From Sphingobacteriaceae bacterium GW460-11-11-14-LB5 (lineage in GTDB: Bacteria; Bacteroidota; Bacteroidia; Sphingobacteriales; Sphingobacteriaceae), in assembly GCA_002151545.1 (NCBI GenBank), contig CP021237.1, positions 1 to 64,000 on the forward strand: a stretch of 64,000 nt of DNA. Direction: 5' to 3'. Positions 8,548 to 26,183 of the stretch are shown here, in pieces (within the stretch, counting starts at the first letter, position 1; each line of letters opens with the position of its first letter). The notes beneath the pieces were generated by a model. The model ran no database searches. It saw only the letters and a program-made list of their open reading frames with translations, and had not been told where the DNA came from. The translations under genes were made by a program, and so were the position numbers.

Positions 8548-9512
8548 TAGCTTTTACTAAAACGGTAAGCAAGACTATAAAAGGCGTAGCGGTAACCAGT
8601 GGCACTGTTTTTAACTTCGTTCGAAGTAAAAGTAGCGGTATAATTTGCGGTCCAGCGCGCAATGGCGAAAGTTAACCCCACCTGCGTGGTAAAAACAATT
8701 GGTTTGGGTTTAAAGGTAATTGGCCCTTTATCATTCAAAAATAATCCCCCTTGCAAACTCGAATCGAAAGCAACCGCATGTAAGTGCGGGCTAACGGAAA
8801 GGAAAAGTTCGTATTTGCGTTCTGCTTTGTTCATATGGTTATTACTCACCAGGCTATTAAAAGCCGACGAACCATCCATATCGTTAAATCTGCCCAGGCG
8901 GAACATTGCGCCAAGATTTGCTTTTGTAATCACGTTACCAACCGCTGCGGAAGTTGTTCCCGTAATATCGAATATTTTATTGTTTGTGCTCAATAAAAGC
9001 CTATTGTACTCTACCCCCAGGTTTAATGTTGGTTCGCTGTTTAAGCCATACTCCCATCCTTCAATCTGATTTTGGCCAACCAGTTTATGAAATGCTTTCT
9101 GAAACTCTTCACCCAAAGCATCTTTTCCGGTAAGTCCAATCTGTGCAGAAACCTTTAGCATTTGTTTGTTGGTATAAAAACGGCTATAATTTGCTTCGCC
9201 ATAAAGATATGCTGTAAAAGGGCGGTCGTGTAGGGCAGGGTTTGGTACAAAGCTGTAATACGGATTGTATATTTTTTGACCAAGTTCGAAACCGATAATC
9301 TCTTTGCTTCGCCCTGCTTTTAAATGCGCTCCATCCAGGGCATGCCTGTATTTAATAAAAGCACCATTTGTATAATAACGATCACTGGTGATGTCGATAT
9401 AAGCATCGTTCTCAGAGATAATAACGAGCTCATTTTTATAATTTTGCGCATAACCGATTTCTACTATGCTGATAAACAGCAGAGAAAGGTATAGTTTGAG
9501 CATCAACTTCAT
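8547..9512 (-). CDS. LpxR-like lipid A deacylase (DUF2219)
   Basis: This 321-residue outer-membrane beta-barrel has a signal peptide (to about YAQ, residue 23) followed by the LpxR signature ISENDAYIDITSDRYYTNG (N35, D36 and the TSDRYYTNG loop). A conserved FHKLVGQNQIEGWEYGL region carries a likely active-site His, and the last strand ends AYRFSKS. LpxR enzymes are calcium-dependent and remove the 3'-acyloxyacyl group of lipid A in the outer membrane. It is the first gene of a two-gene operon with the PagL-like gene, whose start it overlaps by 1 bp. Active-site residues other than N-D were identified by pattern only. Confidence 0.85.
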   Translation of the reverse strand: MKLMLKLYLSLLFISIVEIGYAQNYKNELVIISENDAYIDITSDRYYTNGAFIKYRHALDGAHLKAGRSKEIIGFELGQKIYNPYYSFVPNPALHDRPFTAYLYGEANYSRFYTNKQMLKVSAQIGLTGKDALGEEFQKAFHKLVGQNQIEGWEYGLNSEPTLNLGVEYNRLLLSTNNKIFDITGTTSAAVGNVITKANLGAMFRLGRFNDMDGSSAFNSLVSNNHMNKAERKYELFLSVSPHLHAVAFDSSLQGGLFLNDKGPITFKPKPIVFTTQVGLTFAIARWTANYTATFTSNEVKNSATGYRYAFYSLAYRFSKS

Positions 9513-9889
9513 TTATTTAGATGGTTTAATAAAGCCATAAAAGTATTAATTATTGTTCAAAAATTCGATACGATAGTTGTTCGACTTAATTGCTGCTCAT
9601 ATATTAGGTAAGGTGTTTATTTATAATTCTTTTTTAGTAAAGCAGGTTTAGTGCTACTATCCAGGTTGGTTCCTGCTTTTCATTCCAAGTCCTCGCTGCG
9701 CTGTGGGCTTTTCATTTCAATCAGGTTTATTTTGCAGGGGCTGACTGGCTGCAGGGAAAACTTCAGGATTGTTTGGGGGCGGTGCGCCAATAAACACTTG
9801 TTTCCTTAAAAAGTTTTAACCATCGGCATATTTTTTCTGTCTGTAAGCCATAGGGTTACGTTAATCCCCGCCCCATTCCATAAAAATGT

Positions 9890-9920
9890 TTTGTGTGTAC
9901 GATAAAAAATCCTACTTTTG
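9890..9920 (+). promoter_or_regulatory. rRNA promoter P1, operon 1
   Basis: The -33 element TTTG (9890-9893) and -7 element TACTTTTG (9913-9920) are separated by exactly 19 nt, matching the Bacteroidota primary sigma consensus. Confidence 0.8.
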
Positions 9921-9999
9921 CATCCCGCTTCGGAGGAAGGGTTTTGATTGAAAGGATGGCATTAGGGCGAGTGGGTCGAGATTTATTTTAAAATAAATA

Positions 10000-10029
10000 T
10001 TGTGGGAGAGGAAAAGATTGCTACCTTTG
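10000..10029 (+). promoter_or_regulatory. rRNA promoter P2, operon 1
   Basis: TTG at 10000-10002 and TACCTTTG at 10022-10029 have a 19-nt spacer. The -33 box is ATTG rather than TTTG; the -7 box is a full match. Confidence 0.75.
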
Positions 10030-10125
10030 CAGCCCGGTTCGGAAGGACGGAAAGCTGGTTAACACCGGTATATTGAAATAAGGGGAGGGGAAAAAAAGAA
10101 GACAGAAAAAATAAAATTTATTTTA

Positions 10126-10156
10126 TTTGGAAGTTTAAGAAAGATCCTTACCTTTG
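10126..10156 (+). promoter_or_regulatory. rRNA promoter P3, operon 1
   Basis: TTTG at 10126-10129 and TACCTTTG at 10149-10156 are separated by 19 nt, a full consensus match. An A/T-rich tract directly upstream could act as an UP-like element. This is the promoter closest to 16S, about 330 bp before it. Confidence 0.85.
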
Positions 10157-10484
10157 CACTCCCAACGATAAGGAAGGGTAAAAAAATCGGAACGGCGGAT
10201 GTCGGGAAGATAACAAAACAAGATTGAAACGGGTTGAAACACAGGTTGGACGAATAAGACCGGCCGGAACTGAAACCGAAGATATATAACTGATCGGCCG
10301 CGAGGTTTACAGATCAACAAGTTCTTAAAAGAGATGTCAATGTAGCGTAGCGAGGTAATGGAGTACCGATCAAAGTACATGATTACGTAGCTTTATTTTA
10401 AAGGTGGTGTCTAACAGACAACATAAAAAAAGAAGACTATTTTTAACAATAGTTAAAACTGGTCAGCATCTTACAACACATTTT

Positions 10485-12006
<1,522 letters not shown>

Positions 12007-12050
12007 CTGGAGTAGCACCGCCTACTCGCCACGCAACATGATATTTCTAA

Positions 12051-12084
12051 ATAAGGTAGAAGGTAATAAGGTAGAAGGCTTAAG
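12051..12084 (+). repeat. Purine-rich AAGGTAGAAGG repeats after 16S
   Basis: Two near-identical units of ATAAGGTAGAAGG and a degenerate third lie in the 16S-tRNA spacer. The same motif family recurs on either strand in the other spacers of this operon. An identical block is at 19973-20006. Confidence 0.7.
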
Positions 12085-12264
12085 GCCACCATGCCATACC
12101 ATATACTTTAAAAAACACAAGAGAAAAAAAGAAACACCCAGAAGACAACGGTGTGCCATAGCTTAAGTGCAAAGCATAACGGAACCTAAAGATGGGGAAA
12201 GCCAAAGGAAAGCAGTAGCGGTAAGATACTATATACTGCATACGATAGCCGACCTTAAATCAAC

Positions 12265-12339
12265 AGTCCCGTAGCTCAGCCTGGTTAGAGCACTACACTG
12301 ATAATGTAGGGGTCTCCAGTTCAAATCTGGACGGGACTA
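12265..12339 (+). tRNA. tRNA-Ile (anticodon GAT), operon 1
   Basis: The acceptor arms AGTCCCG and CGGGACT pair fully. The anticodon stem CTACA/TGTAG encloses the loop CTGATAA with anticodon GAT, and the T arm contains GTTCAAATC. The discriminator is A and CCA is not encoded. It is the standard first tRNA of a bacterial rRNA spacer. Confidence 0.97.
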
Positions 12340-12353
12340 CACATTTACATCCT

Positions 12354-12433
<80 letters not shown>

Positions 12434-12508
12434 TTAAGGTTGAGGGTTAAAAGGTAGAGGGTATAGGGTAAGGCCTATAGCTGAAACAAACCACAACATA
12501 GTACAAAG
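12434..12508 (+). repeat. Operon-1-specific 63-nt spacer block containing a purine-rich repeat arm
   Basis: This 75-nt stretch corresponds to only 12 nt (20356-20367) in operon 2. It contains TTAAGGTTGAGGG and AAGGTAGAGGGTATAGGG, which are imperfectly complementary to the pyrimidine-rich tract at 12659-12693 downstream. Confidence 0.75.
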
Positions 12509-12696
12509 ATTACCGGGATCGGTAATATACATTGACATAAAGATTAAGAAGAAACGCCATGGGGCACAGATGTAATAAAAGAAAACATCTGAAACGGTTC
12601 GAGACCGCAGTTTTTACTAATAAGGCTGAAACGAGGCTTAGTTAGGGGACAATGAAACCCCCTACCTTTATACCCTCCACCTTCAACCTTAATAAA

Positions 12697-12707
12697 GTTC
12701 TTTGACA
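12697..12707 (+). promoter_or_regulatory. boxA-like antitermination element before 23S, operon 1
   Basis: GTTCTTTGACA matches the bacterial rRNA boxA (GCTCTTTAACA) at 9 of 11 positions and lies about 150 nt before 23S, a usual location. The counterpart in operon 2 is at 20555-20565. Confidence 0.5.
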
Positions 12708-12857
12708 TATTGGAAGAAGTTAAAAAAGAAGAGCAAACAACAATAGGCGACTGTTGTGTTTGTGCTCACCGGAAGAAGGAGCAATCCAGACAACGGTATG
12801 AGACATCATAACAAGAGCAAAAAAGCATACCATACGGCGCAAAAGGCGTATGAGTAG

Positions 12858-15736
<2,879 letters not shown>

Positions 15737-15866
15737 AAACAGACTGTTGTTTGTTCTTCATAATAACTTCTTTCAATCATGTTTAAGGTTTAAGGCGAAA
15801 GGCAGATAGGCATAAGGGTAAACCTTATACCCTACAACCCTCCACCTTCTACCTCAATAAAATATT

Positions 15867-15975
<109 letters not shown>

Positions 15976-15985
15976 ATCTTAAAAG

Positions 15986-16019
15986 AAACCCTTTAACAGC
16001 AATGTTGAAGGGTTTTCTT
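15986..16019 (+). terminator. rRNA operon 1 terminator
   Basis: AAACCCTTTAACA (15986-15998) and TGTTGAAGGGTTT (16003-16015) form a 13-bp stem closed by a GCAA tetraloop and followed by TTCTT. It lies about 10 nt after 5S. Confidence 0.85.
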
Positions 16020-16039
16020 GGTTTATAAGCTTTTGTAAA

Positions 16040-16390
16040 CCTTTTACTCTCAATTACCATTAAGCAGTTAAGAAAGTTAAGGTCCTGAACGTGCTATTTC
16101 TTAATGTCCTAAATGCCTTAATGGTAAAAGAAATTATTACAGGGTTTATTCCACCATTAAGGAGTTAAGGTAGTTTAAGTTTGTTCCCGCAGATTACGCT
16201 GATCTCCGCTGAATGTATGCCATCTTCTTTGTTATAGCTCCAGCCCAGCTTGAATAGCCCTGATGGCAGCGAAAATCCCTTTTGGGCGAAGATGGATTGT
16301 TGATAAACACAATTTCCAAAAGGATTGCAGCGTACAGCAGGACAGTACCTCACCCACATGGTGTAGAAATTGCGCTCCAAATCATCAAAT
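16040..16390. repeat. Intergenic repeat cluster after rRNA operon 1
   Basis: No gene is supported here. The stretch contains ACCATTAAG (16057) and its complement CTTAATGGT (16118). It is followed by a G+C-rich element with TTCCCGCAGATTACGCTGA, AGCCCTGATGGCAGCGAAAA and AAGGATTGCAGCG, a pattern I associate with dispersed noncoding elements of Bacteroidota. The equivalent after operon 2 (about 23897-24246) has diverged most in its last 150 nt. From 16391 to the DUF808 start at 16638 I see nothing recognisable. Confidence 0.55.
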
Positions 16391-16637
16391 ATTTAATCAG
16401 GCTTAATGGGTGCCTAAAGTTAAACTGTGCTTTTAAAAAGGATAGGTTTCTTATCACTATCCCTATAATTACGTATTAACTCTTCAGTATGAAGTACTTC
16501 GGTATTGTTTGTATTGATAGATTTAGCAAATAGACCCCTTCTGTAGAATATTGTTTTAGCCTTATCCCTTAAAGATTTAAATATGATTGTCCGAATCTGG
16601 AAAGGATTTGATATTTTGCGGCATAATTGATTTAGAT

Positions 16638-17504
16638 ATGGCTTCAGGTTTTTTTGCGATTTTGGATGATATAGGTGCTTTAATGGACGATGTAGCGGTG
16701 ACAGCTAAGGTAGCGGCCAAGAAAACTGCAGGAATCCTGGGAGATGATTTAGCGGTTAATGCAGAAAAATCTACTGGTTTTCTTTCTTCAAGAGAGTTAC
16801 CTGTACTTTGGGCAATCACCAAGGGGTCATTTGTGAATAAACTTATTATTGTTCCCATTGCGTTATTGCTCAATTTCTTTTTTCCGGTAGCAATTAAAGT
16901 GGTCTTGGTATTAGGTGGCTTGTACCTTGCCTATGAAGGGGTAGAAAAAATTGTTGAATATTTTATTCATCGATCAAAACCCTCGCACGTAGAAGCAAAA
17001 GAAGTTATCCAGGAGGGCGAGGTAGCAGAAAAAGCAAAGATCAAATCAGCTATTATTACCGATTTTATTTTATCAATAGAAATTGTAATTATTGCTTTAG
17101 GAAGTGTGCTCGAAGAAAAGCTGCTTATACAAATTTTGACGGTGTCAGCTGTAGCCTTGTTGGCTACCGTTGGTGTTTATGGTATCGTGGCCATTATTGT
17201 AAGGATGGATGATGTTGGATATCGTTTAATGAAGGCCTCGGGCGAAAAAGGTATATTCTCATCCATAGGAAATCTATTGGTTCGTTCCTTACCGGTTATA
17301 ATAAAAATATTAAGTGTTGTAGGTACGGTCGCATTGATCCTGGTTTCAGGTGGGATTTTTGCGCACAATGTTAGTTTTCTACATCATGTTCTTCATACTT
17401 GGCCTTCAATTCTTAGAGAATTTGCTTTTGGATTAGCAGCAGGGCTAGTCGCTGTGCTTGTTTTAACTACGGGTAAAAAACTTTTGGCTATTGTCAGAGC
17501 ATAA
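16638..17504 (+). CDS. DUF808 family inner-membrane protein (YedI-like)
   Basis: This 288-residue multi-spanning membrane protein belongs to DUF808. It starts MASGFFAILDDIGALMDDVA and continues with AAKKTAGILGDDLAVNAEK, both typical of the family, then has about six hydrophobic helices (e.g. LIIVPIALLLNFFF, ALLATVGVYGIVAIIV). I chose the ATG at 16638 because family similarity starts exactly there; the frame is open for 17 more codons upstream without resemblance. It is the only protein gene between the two rRNA operons, and so is flanked by a long direct repeat. Its function is unknown. Confidence 0.9.
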   Translation: MASGFFAILDDIGALMDDVAVTAKVAAKKTAGILGDDLAVNAEKSTGFLSSRELPVLWAITKGSFVNKLIIVPIALLLNFFFPVAIKVVLVLGGLYLAYEGVEKIVEYFIHRSKPSHVEAKEVIQEGEVAEKAKIKSAIITDFILSIEIVIIALGSVLEEKLLIQILTVSAVALLATVGVYGIVAIIVRMDDVGYRLMKASGEKGIFSSIGNLLVRSLPVIIKILSVVGTVALILVSGGIFAHNVSFLHHVLHTWPSILREFAFGLAAGLVAVLVLTTGKKLLAIVRA

Positions 17505-17812
17505 AGGAATTGGTTGTTATTCCATTTTGCAAATATTAATTGGCGAATTGTTTTTTTTAGTAAAGCAGGTTTAGTGCTACTATCCAGGTTGGTTCCTGCT
17601 TTTCATTCCAAGTCCTCGCTGCGCTGTGGGCTTTTCATTTCAATCAGGTTTATTTTGCAGGGGCTGACTGGCTGCAAGGAAAACTTCAGGATTGTTTGGG
17701 GGCGGTGCGCCGATAAACACTTGTTTCCTTAAAAAGTTTTAACCATCGGCATATTTTTTCTGTCTGTAAGCCATGTGGTTACGCTAATCCCCGCCCCATT
17801 CCATAAAAATGT

Positions 17813-17843
17813 TTTGCGTGTACGATAAAAAATCCTACTTTTG
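17813..17843 (+). promoter_or_regulatory. rRNA promoter P1, operon 2
   Basis: TTTG (17813-17816) and TACTTTTG (17836-17843) are separated by 19 nt, as in operon 1, although the surrounding leader has several substitutions. Confidence 0.8.
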
Positions 17844-17930
17844 CATCCCGCTTCGGAGGAAGGGTTTTAGATAAGGATGGCATTAGGGCGAGTGAGGCAA
17901 TATTTATTTTAAAATAAATATTGCGGGAGA

Positions 17931-17950
17931 AGAAAAGATTGCTACCTTTG
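17931..17950 (+). promoter_or_regulatory. rRNA promoter P2, operon 2
   Basis: TTG (17931-17933) and TACCTTTG (ending 17950) keep the 19-nt spacer. Confidence 0.75.
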
Positions 17951-18045
17951 CAGCCCGGTTCGGAAGGACGGAAAGCTAAATAACATTAGCGTATTGAAAT
18001 AAGGGGAGAGGAAAAAAGAAGACAGAAAAAATAAAATTTATTTTA

Positions 18046-18076
18046 TTTGGAAGTTTAAAAAAGATCCTTACCTTTG
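18046..18076 (+). promoter_or_regulatory. rRNA promoter P3, operon 2
   Basis: TTTG (18046-18049) and TACCTTTG (18069-18076) are separated by 19 nt, a full consensus match with an A/T-rich upstream tract. Confidence 0.85.
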
Positions 18077-18406
18077 CACTCCCAACCAAAAGGAAGGGCA
18101 AAAAAATCGGAACGGCGGATGTCGGGAAGATAACAAAAAAAGATTGAAACGGATTGAAACACAGGTTGGACGAATAAGACCGGCCGGAACTGAAACCGAA
18201 GATATATAACTGATCGGCCGCGAGGTTTACCAGATCAACAAGTTCTTAAAAGAGATGTCAATGTAGCGTAGCGAGGTAATGGAGTACCGATCAAAGTACA
18301 TGATTACGTAGCTTTATTTTAAAGGTGGTGTCTAACAGACAACATAACAAAAAGAAGACTATTTTTAACAATAGTTAAAACTGGTCAGCATCTTACAACA
18401 CATTTT

Positions 18407-19928
<1,522 letters not shown>

Positions 19929-20186
19929 CTGGAGTAGCACCGCCTACTCGCCACGCAACATGATATTTCTAAATAAGGTAGAAGGTAATAAGGTAGAAGG
20001 CTTAAGGCCACCATGCCATACCATATACTTTAAAAAACACAAGAGAAAAAAAGAAACACCCAGAAGACAACGGTGTGCCATAGCTTAAGTGCAAAGCATA
20101 ACGGAACCTAAAGATGGGGAAAGCCAAAGGAAAGCAGTAGCGGTAAGATACTATATACTGCATACGATAGCCGACCTTAAATCAAC

Positions 20187-20261
20187 AGTCCCGTAGCTCA
20201 GCCTGGTTAGAGCACTACACTGATAATGTAGGGGTCTCCAGTTCAAATCTGGACGGGACTA
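20187..20261 (+). tRNA. tRNA-Ile (anticodon GAT), operon 2
   Basis: The sequence is identical to the tRNA-Ile of operon 1, with a GAT anticodon and no encoded CCA. A single G/A difference lies just downstream in the 17-nt tRNA spacer. Confidence 0.97.
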
Positions 20262-20275
20262 CACGTTTACATCCT

Positions 20276-20355
<80 letters not shown>

Positions 20356-20554
20356 CATAATACAAAGGTTACCGGGATCGGTAATATACATTGACATAAA
20401 GATTAAGAAGAAACGCCATGGGGCACAGATGTAATAAAGAAAACATCTGAAACGGTTCGAGACCGCAGTTTTTACTAATAAGGCTGAAACGAGGCTTAGT
20501 TAGGGGACAATGAAACCCCCTACCTTTATACCCTCCACCTTCAACCTTAGTAAA

Positions 20555-20565
20555 GTTCTTTGACA
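20555..20565 (+). promoter_or_regulatory. boxA-like antitermination element before 23S, operon 2
   Basis: GTTCTTTGACA occurs at the same place as in operon 1, inside an otherwise slightly variable spacer. Confidence 0.5.
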
Positions 20566-20715
20566 TATTGGAAGAAGTTAAAAAAGAAGAGCAAACAACA
20601 ATAGGCGACTGTTGTGTTTGTGCTCACCGGAAGAAGGAGCAATCCAGACAACGGTATGAGACATCATAACAAGAGCAAAAAAGCATACCATACGGCGCAA
20701 AAGGCGTATGAGTAG

Positions 20716-23594
<2,879 letters not shown>

Positions 23595-23724
23595 AAACAG
23601 ACTGTTGTTTGTTCTTCATAATAACTTCTTTCAATCATGTTTAAGGTTTAAGGCGAAAGGCAGATAGGCATAAGGGTAAACCTTATACCCTACAACCCTC
23701 CACCTTCTACCTCAATAAAATATT

Positions 23725-23833
<109 letters not shown>

Positions 23834-23843
23834 ATCTTAAAAG

Positions 23844-23877
23844 AAACCCTTTAACAGCAATGTTGAAGGGTTTTCTT
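23844..23877 (+). terminator. rRNA operon 2 terminator
   Basis: The 13-bp stem with GCAA loop and trailing TTCTT is the same as after operon 1. Confidence 0.85.
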
Positions 23878-23896
23878 GGTTTATAAGCTTTTGTAA

Positions 23897-24246
23897 ACCT
23901 TTTACTCTCAATTACCATTAAGCAGTTAAGAAAGTTAAGGTCCTGAACGTGCTATTTCTTAATGTCCTAAATGCCTTAATGGTAAAAGAAATTATTACAG
24001 GGTTTATTCCACCATTAAGGAGTTAAGGTAGTTTAAGTTTGTTCCCGCAGATTACGCTGATCTCCGCTGAATGTATGCCATCTTCTTTGTTATAGCTCCA
24101 TCCCAGGTTGAATAGCCCTGATGGCAGCGAAAATCCCTTTTGGGCAGCGGTAGATTGTTTATCATAAGGGATTTCCAAAAGGATTGCAGCGCACAGCAGG
24201 ACAGGACCCGGCCTACATGGTGCAGGAATTGCGCTCCAGATCATCA
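23897..24246. repeat. Intergenic repeat cluster after rRNA operon 2
   Basis: This is the counterpart of 16040-16390. The first two thirds match closely; from about 24098 substitutions become frequent. From 24247 to the protease start nothing else is recognisable. Confidence 0.55.
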
Positions 24247-24375
24247 GAAAATTAATGATCTGATTATGCTGAACGATAGCTATTCAAAAATGATTATTCT
24301 ACGCATGTTAAAAAATGTAAAATCTTTCAGCCTCAAGGTAATAAAACCGTATTATTGTAGTATTACGTACATATT

Positions 24376-26148
24376 ATGATGATGAATGTGAACCTGAAGA
24401 AATTAACCTTTCTTGCTTTTATTTTATGTATAAACTTTGGCGTTTTTGCTCAAAGTAAAAATGTACAACTCCCTGCCAATTGGTTTAATTTAGATTTATT
24501 AGAAAACGGATATTTTGGTATCAGTACGGAGAAAGCTTATCGCGAGCTTTTAAAAGATAAAAAACCTAAGCAAAATATTATTGTAGCAGTAATTGATGGT
24601 GGGGTAGATACCAATCACCCTGACTTACAATCTGTTTTATGGACGAATAAAAAAGAAATCCCGGGAAATGGAATAGACGATGATGGTAATGGCTATATCG
24701 ATGATATCCATGGCTGGAATTTTATTGGTTCTAAGAAAGGCAATCTAGAGTTTGACAATTTAGAATTGGTGCGCCTGTTAAGGATTTATACTCCAAAATA
24801 TCAATCAACAACCAATTTAACTCCTTTAGACAGTGCCCAAAAAGAAGAATTTAAACTGTATAAGAAAATGGTTGGCGATTTCGGTAAGAAATACGAAGAT
24901 GCCAGCAATACTTTTTCTGTTCTGATTGCCATCAACAAGGTTTTAGATTCTGTGGCGAAAATCAATAAAAAAGAAATCCCGACCATGGAGGATATTGATC
25001 AATATAAACCTGATGATGAAACGGAAGAGCAGGTAAAAACAATCATCAGAAAGGGTGCTAAGGAAGATGGTAGTTTTGAGAAATTTTATAAGAGCATAAA
25101 GGAAGGTTACAAGCAATACGATGCAATGCTGAAGTATAACTTAAACCCCAAATATGATAGGCGTGCAGAACTGGTGGGCGATGATTACAGTAATTCTTAC
25201 CAAAAAGATTATGGAAACAATGATGTAAAAGGCCCTGATCCTTTTCACGGTACACACGTATCCGGAATTATTGGAGCAGATCGTACAAATTCCACAGGTA
25301 TTTTGGGCGTAGCCAATCATGTAAGTATCATGGCCATCAGGGTGGTACCCACAGGAGATGAACGTGATAAGGATGTGGCCAACGGCATCAGGTACGCGGT
25401 TGATAATGGTGCTAAAGTAATCAACATGAGTTTTGGTAAAAGCTACAAGTGGGATAAAAAAGCAGTAGACTCGGCAGTAAAATACGCGGAACTAAAAGGG
25501 GTATTACTGGTACACGCAGCCGGAAACGATAACCAAAATAACGATCTGGAAGAGAATTACCCTAATAAGTTTTTTGACAGTAAAGAGGCTGAAGCTTATA
25601 AAGAAGCGAATAAAAAACCCAGCAAACCAGACTTTACTCCACCCAGACCCATGACACAAAATAATGGCATGGGTATGAGGCCATCTTATGACCGATCTGC
25701 ATTAGTAAAACCTGTACCCATCGACTCCGCAAAATTTAAGCTGCCTCATGCCAGTAACTGGATCGAAGTAGGTGCAAGTGCCTATAAAGATGATGACAAT
25801 CTGAAAGCCGATTTTTCTAATTATGGCAAATATAATGTAGATGTTTTTGCCCCTGGATTTTTAATTAACTCAACCATTCCTGATAACAAATATGAGGAGG
25901 CTGATGGAACGAGTATGGCCTCGCCTGTTGTGGCTGGCTTAGCAGCACTAATTTTAAGCTACTACCCGGAATTAAAACCAGCACAGGTAAGAGCAATAAT
26001 CATGAAATCTGTTTCGAAGGTAGCGCACAAAGTAAAATACAAAAATGAAAGGGGGGAGAATGTTAGAACGCTTTTCAGCGAAATATGTGTAAGCGGAGGT
26101 ATTGTTAATGCCTATAATGCCCTAAAATTAGCTGAAACGTATAAATAG
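24376..26148 (+). CDS. Secreted S8 family (subtilisin-like) serine peptidase
   Basis: This 590-residue subtilase has an N-terminal signal peptide (hydrophobic core LTFLAFILCINFGVF, cleavage near FAQ). The catalytic triad is visible: Asp74 in AVIDGGVDTNHPDL, His291 in FHGTHVSGIIG and Ser513 in GTSMASPVVAG. The oxyanion Asn384 is in HAAGNDNQ. About 210 residues separate Asp and His, far more than in subtilisin, owing to a Lys/Glu-rich insertion (about 115-285). A second Pro-rich insertion lies near 410-460. There is no C-terminal sorting domain. ATGs at 24376, 24379 and 24385 are all possible. It stands alone after rRNA operon 2 and converges on the polysaccharide deacetylase gene 24 bp away. 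Confidence 0.93.
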   Translation: MMMNVNLKKLTFLAFILCINFGVFAQSKNVQLPANWFNLDLLENGYFGISTEKAYRELLKDKKPKQNIIVAVIDGGVDTNHPDLQSVLWTNKKEIPGNGIDDDGNGYIDDIHGWNFIGSKKGNLEFDNLELVRLLRIYTPKYQSTTNLTPLDSAQKEEFKLYKKMVGDFGKKYEDASNTFSVLIAINKVLDSVAKINKKEIPTMEDIDQYKPDDETEEQVKTIIRKGAKEDGSFEKFYKSIKEGYKQYDAMLKYNLNPKYDRRAELVGDDYSNSYQKDYGNNDVKGPDPFHGTHVSGIIGADRTNSTGILGVANHVSIMAIRVVPTGDERDKDVANGIRYAVDNGAKVINMSFGKSYKWDKKAVDSAVKYAELKGVLLVHAAGNDNQNNDLEENYPNKFFDSKEAEAYKEANKKPSKPDFTPPRPMTQNNGMGMRPSYDRSALVKPVPIDSAKFKLPHASNWIEVGASAYKDDDNLKADFSNYGKYNVDVFAPGFLINSTIPDNKYEEADGTSMASPVVAGLAALILSYYPELKPAQVRAIIMKSVSKVAHKVKYKNERGENVRTLFSEICVSGGIVNAYNALKLAETYK

Positions 26149-26152
26149 TTAT

Positions 26153-26183
26153 CAGTTTACAGTTTACAGTTTTCAGTTTGCAG
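26153..26183. repeat. Tandem 7-bp repeat CAGTTTN between convergent genes
   Basis: Four consecutive heptamers (CAGTTTA twice, then CAGTTTT and CAGTTTG) followed by CAG fill the gap after the protease gene. They run over the stop codon of the deacetylase gene. Confidence 0.75.

Noticed and set aside
20369..20566. Open frame across the tRNA-23S spacer of operon 2
   Set aside because: It is disrupted in operon 1 by the single-base indel and lies in precursor rRNA.
24376..24400. Bacteroidota-type promoter before the subtilase gene
   Set aside because: TATTATTG near 24350 is a poor match and no -33 TTTG lies 19 nt upstream.
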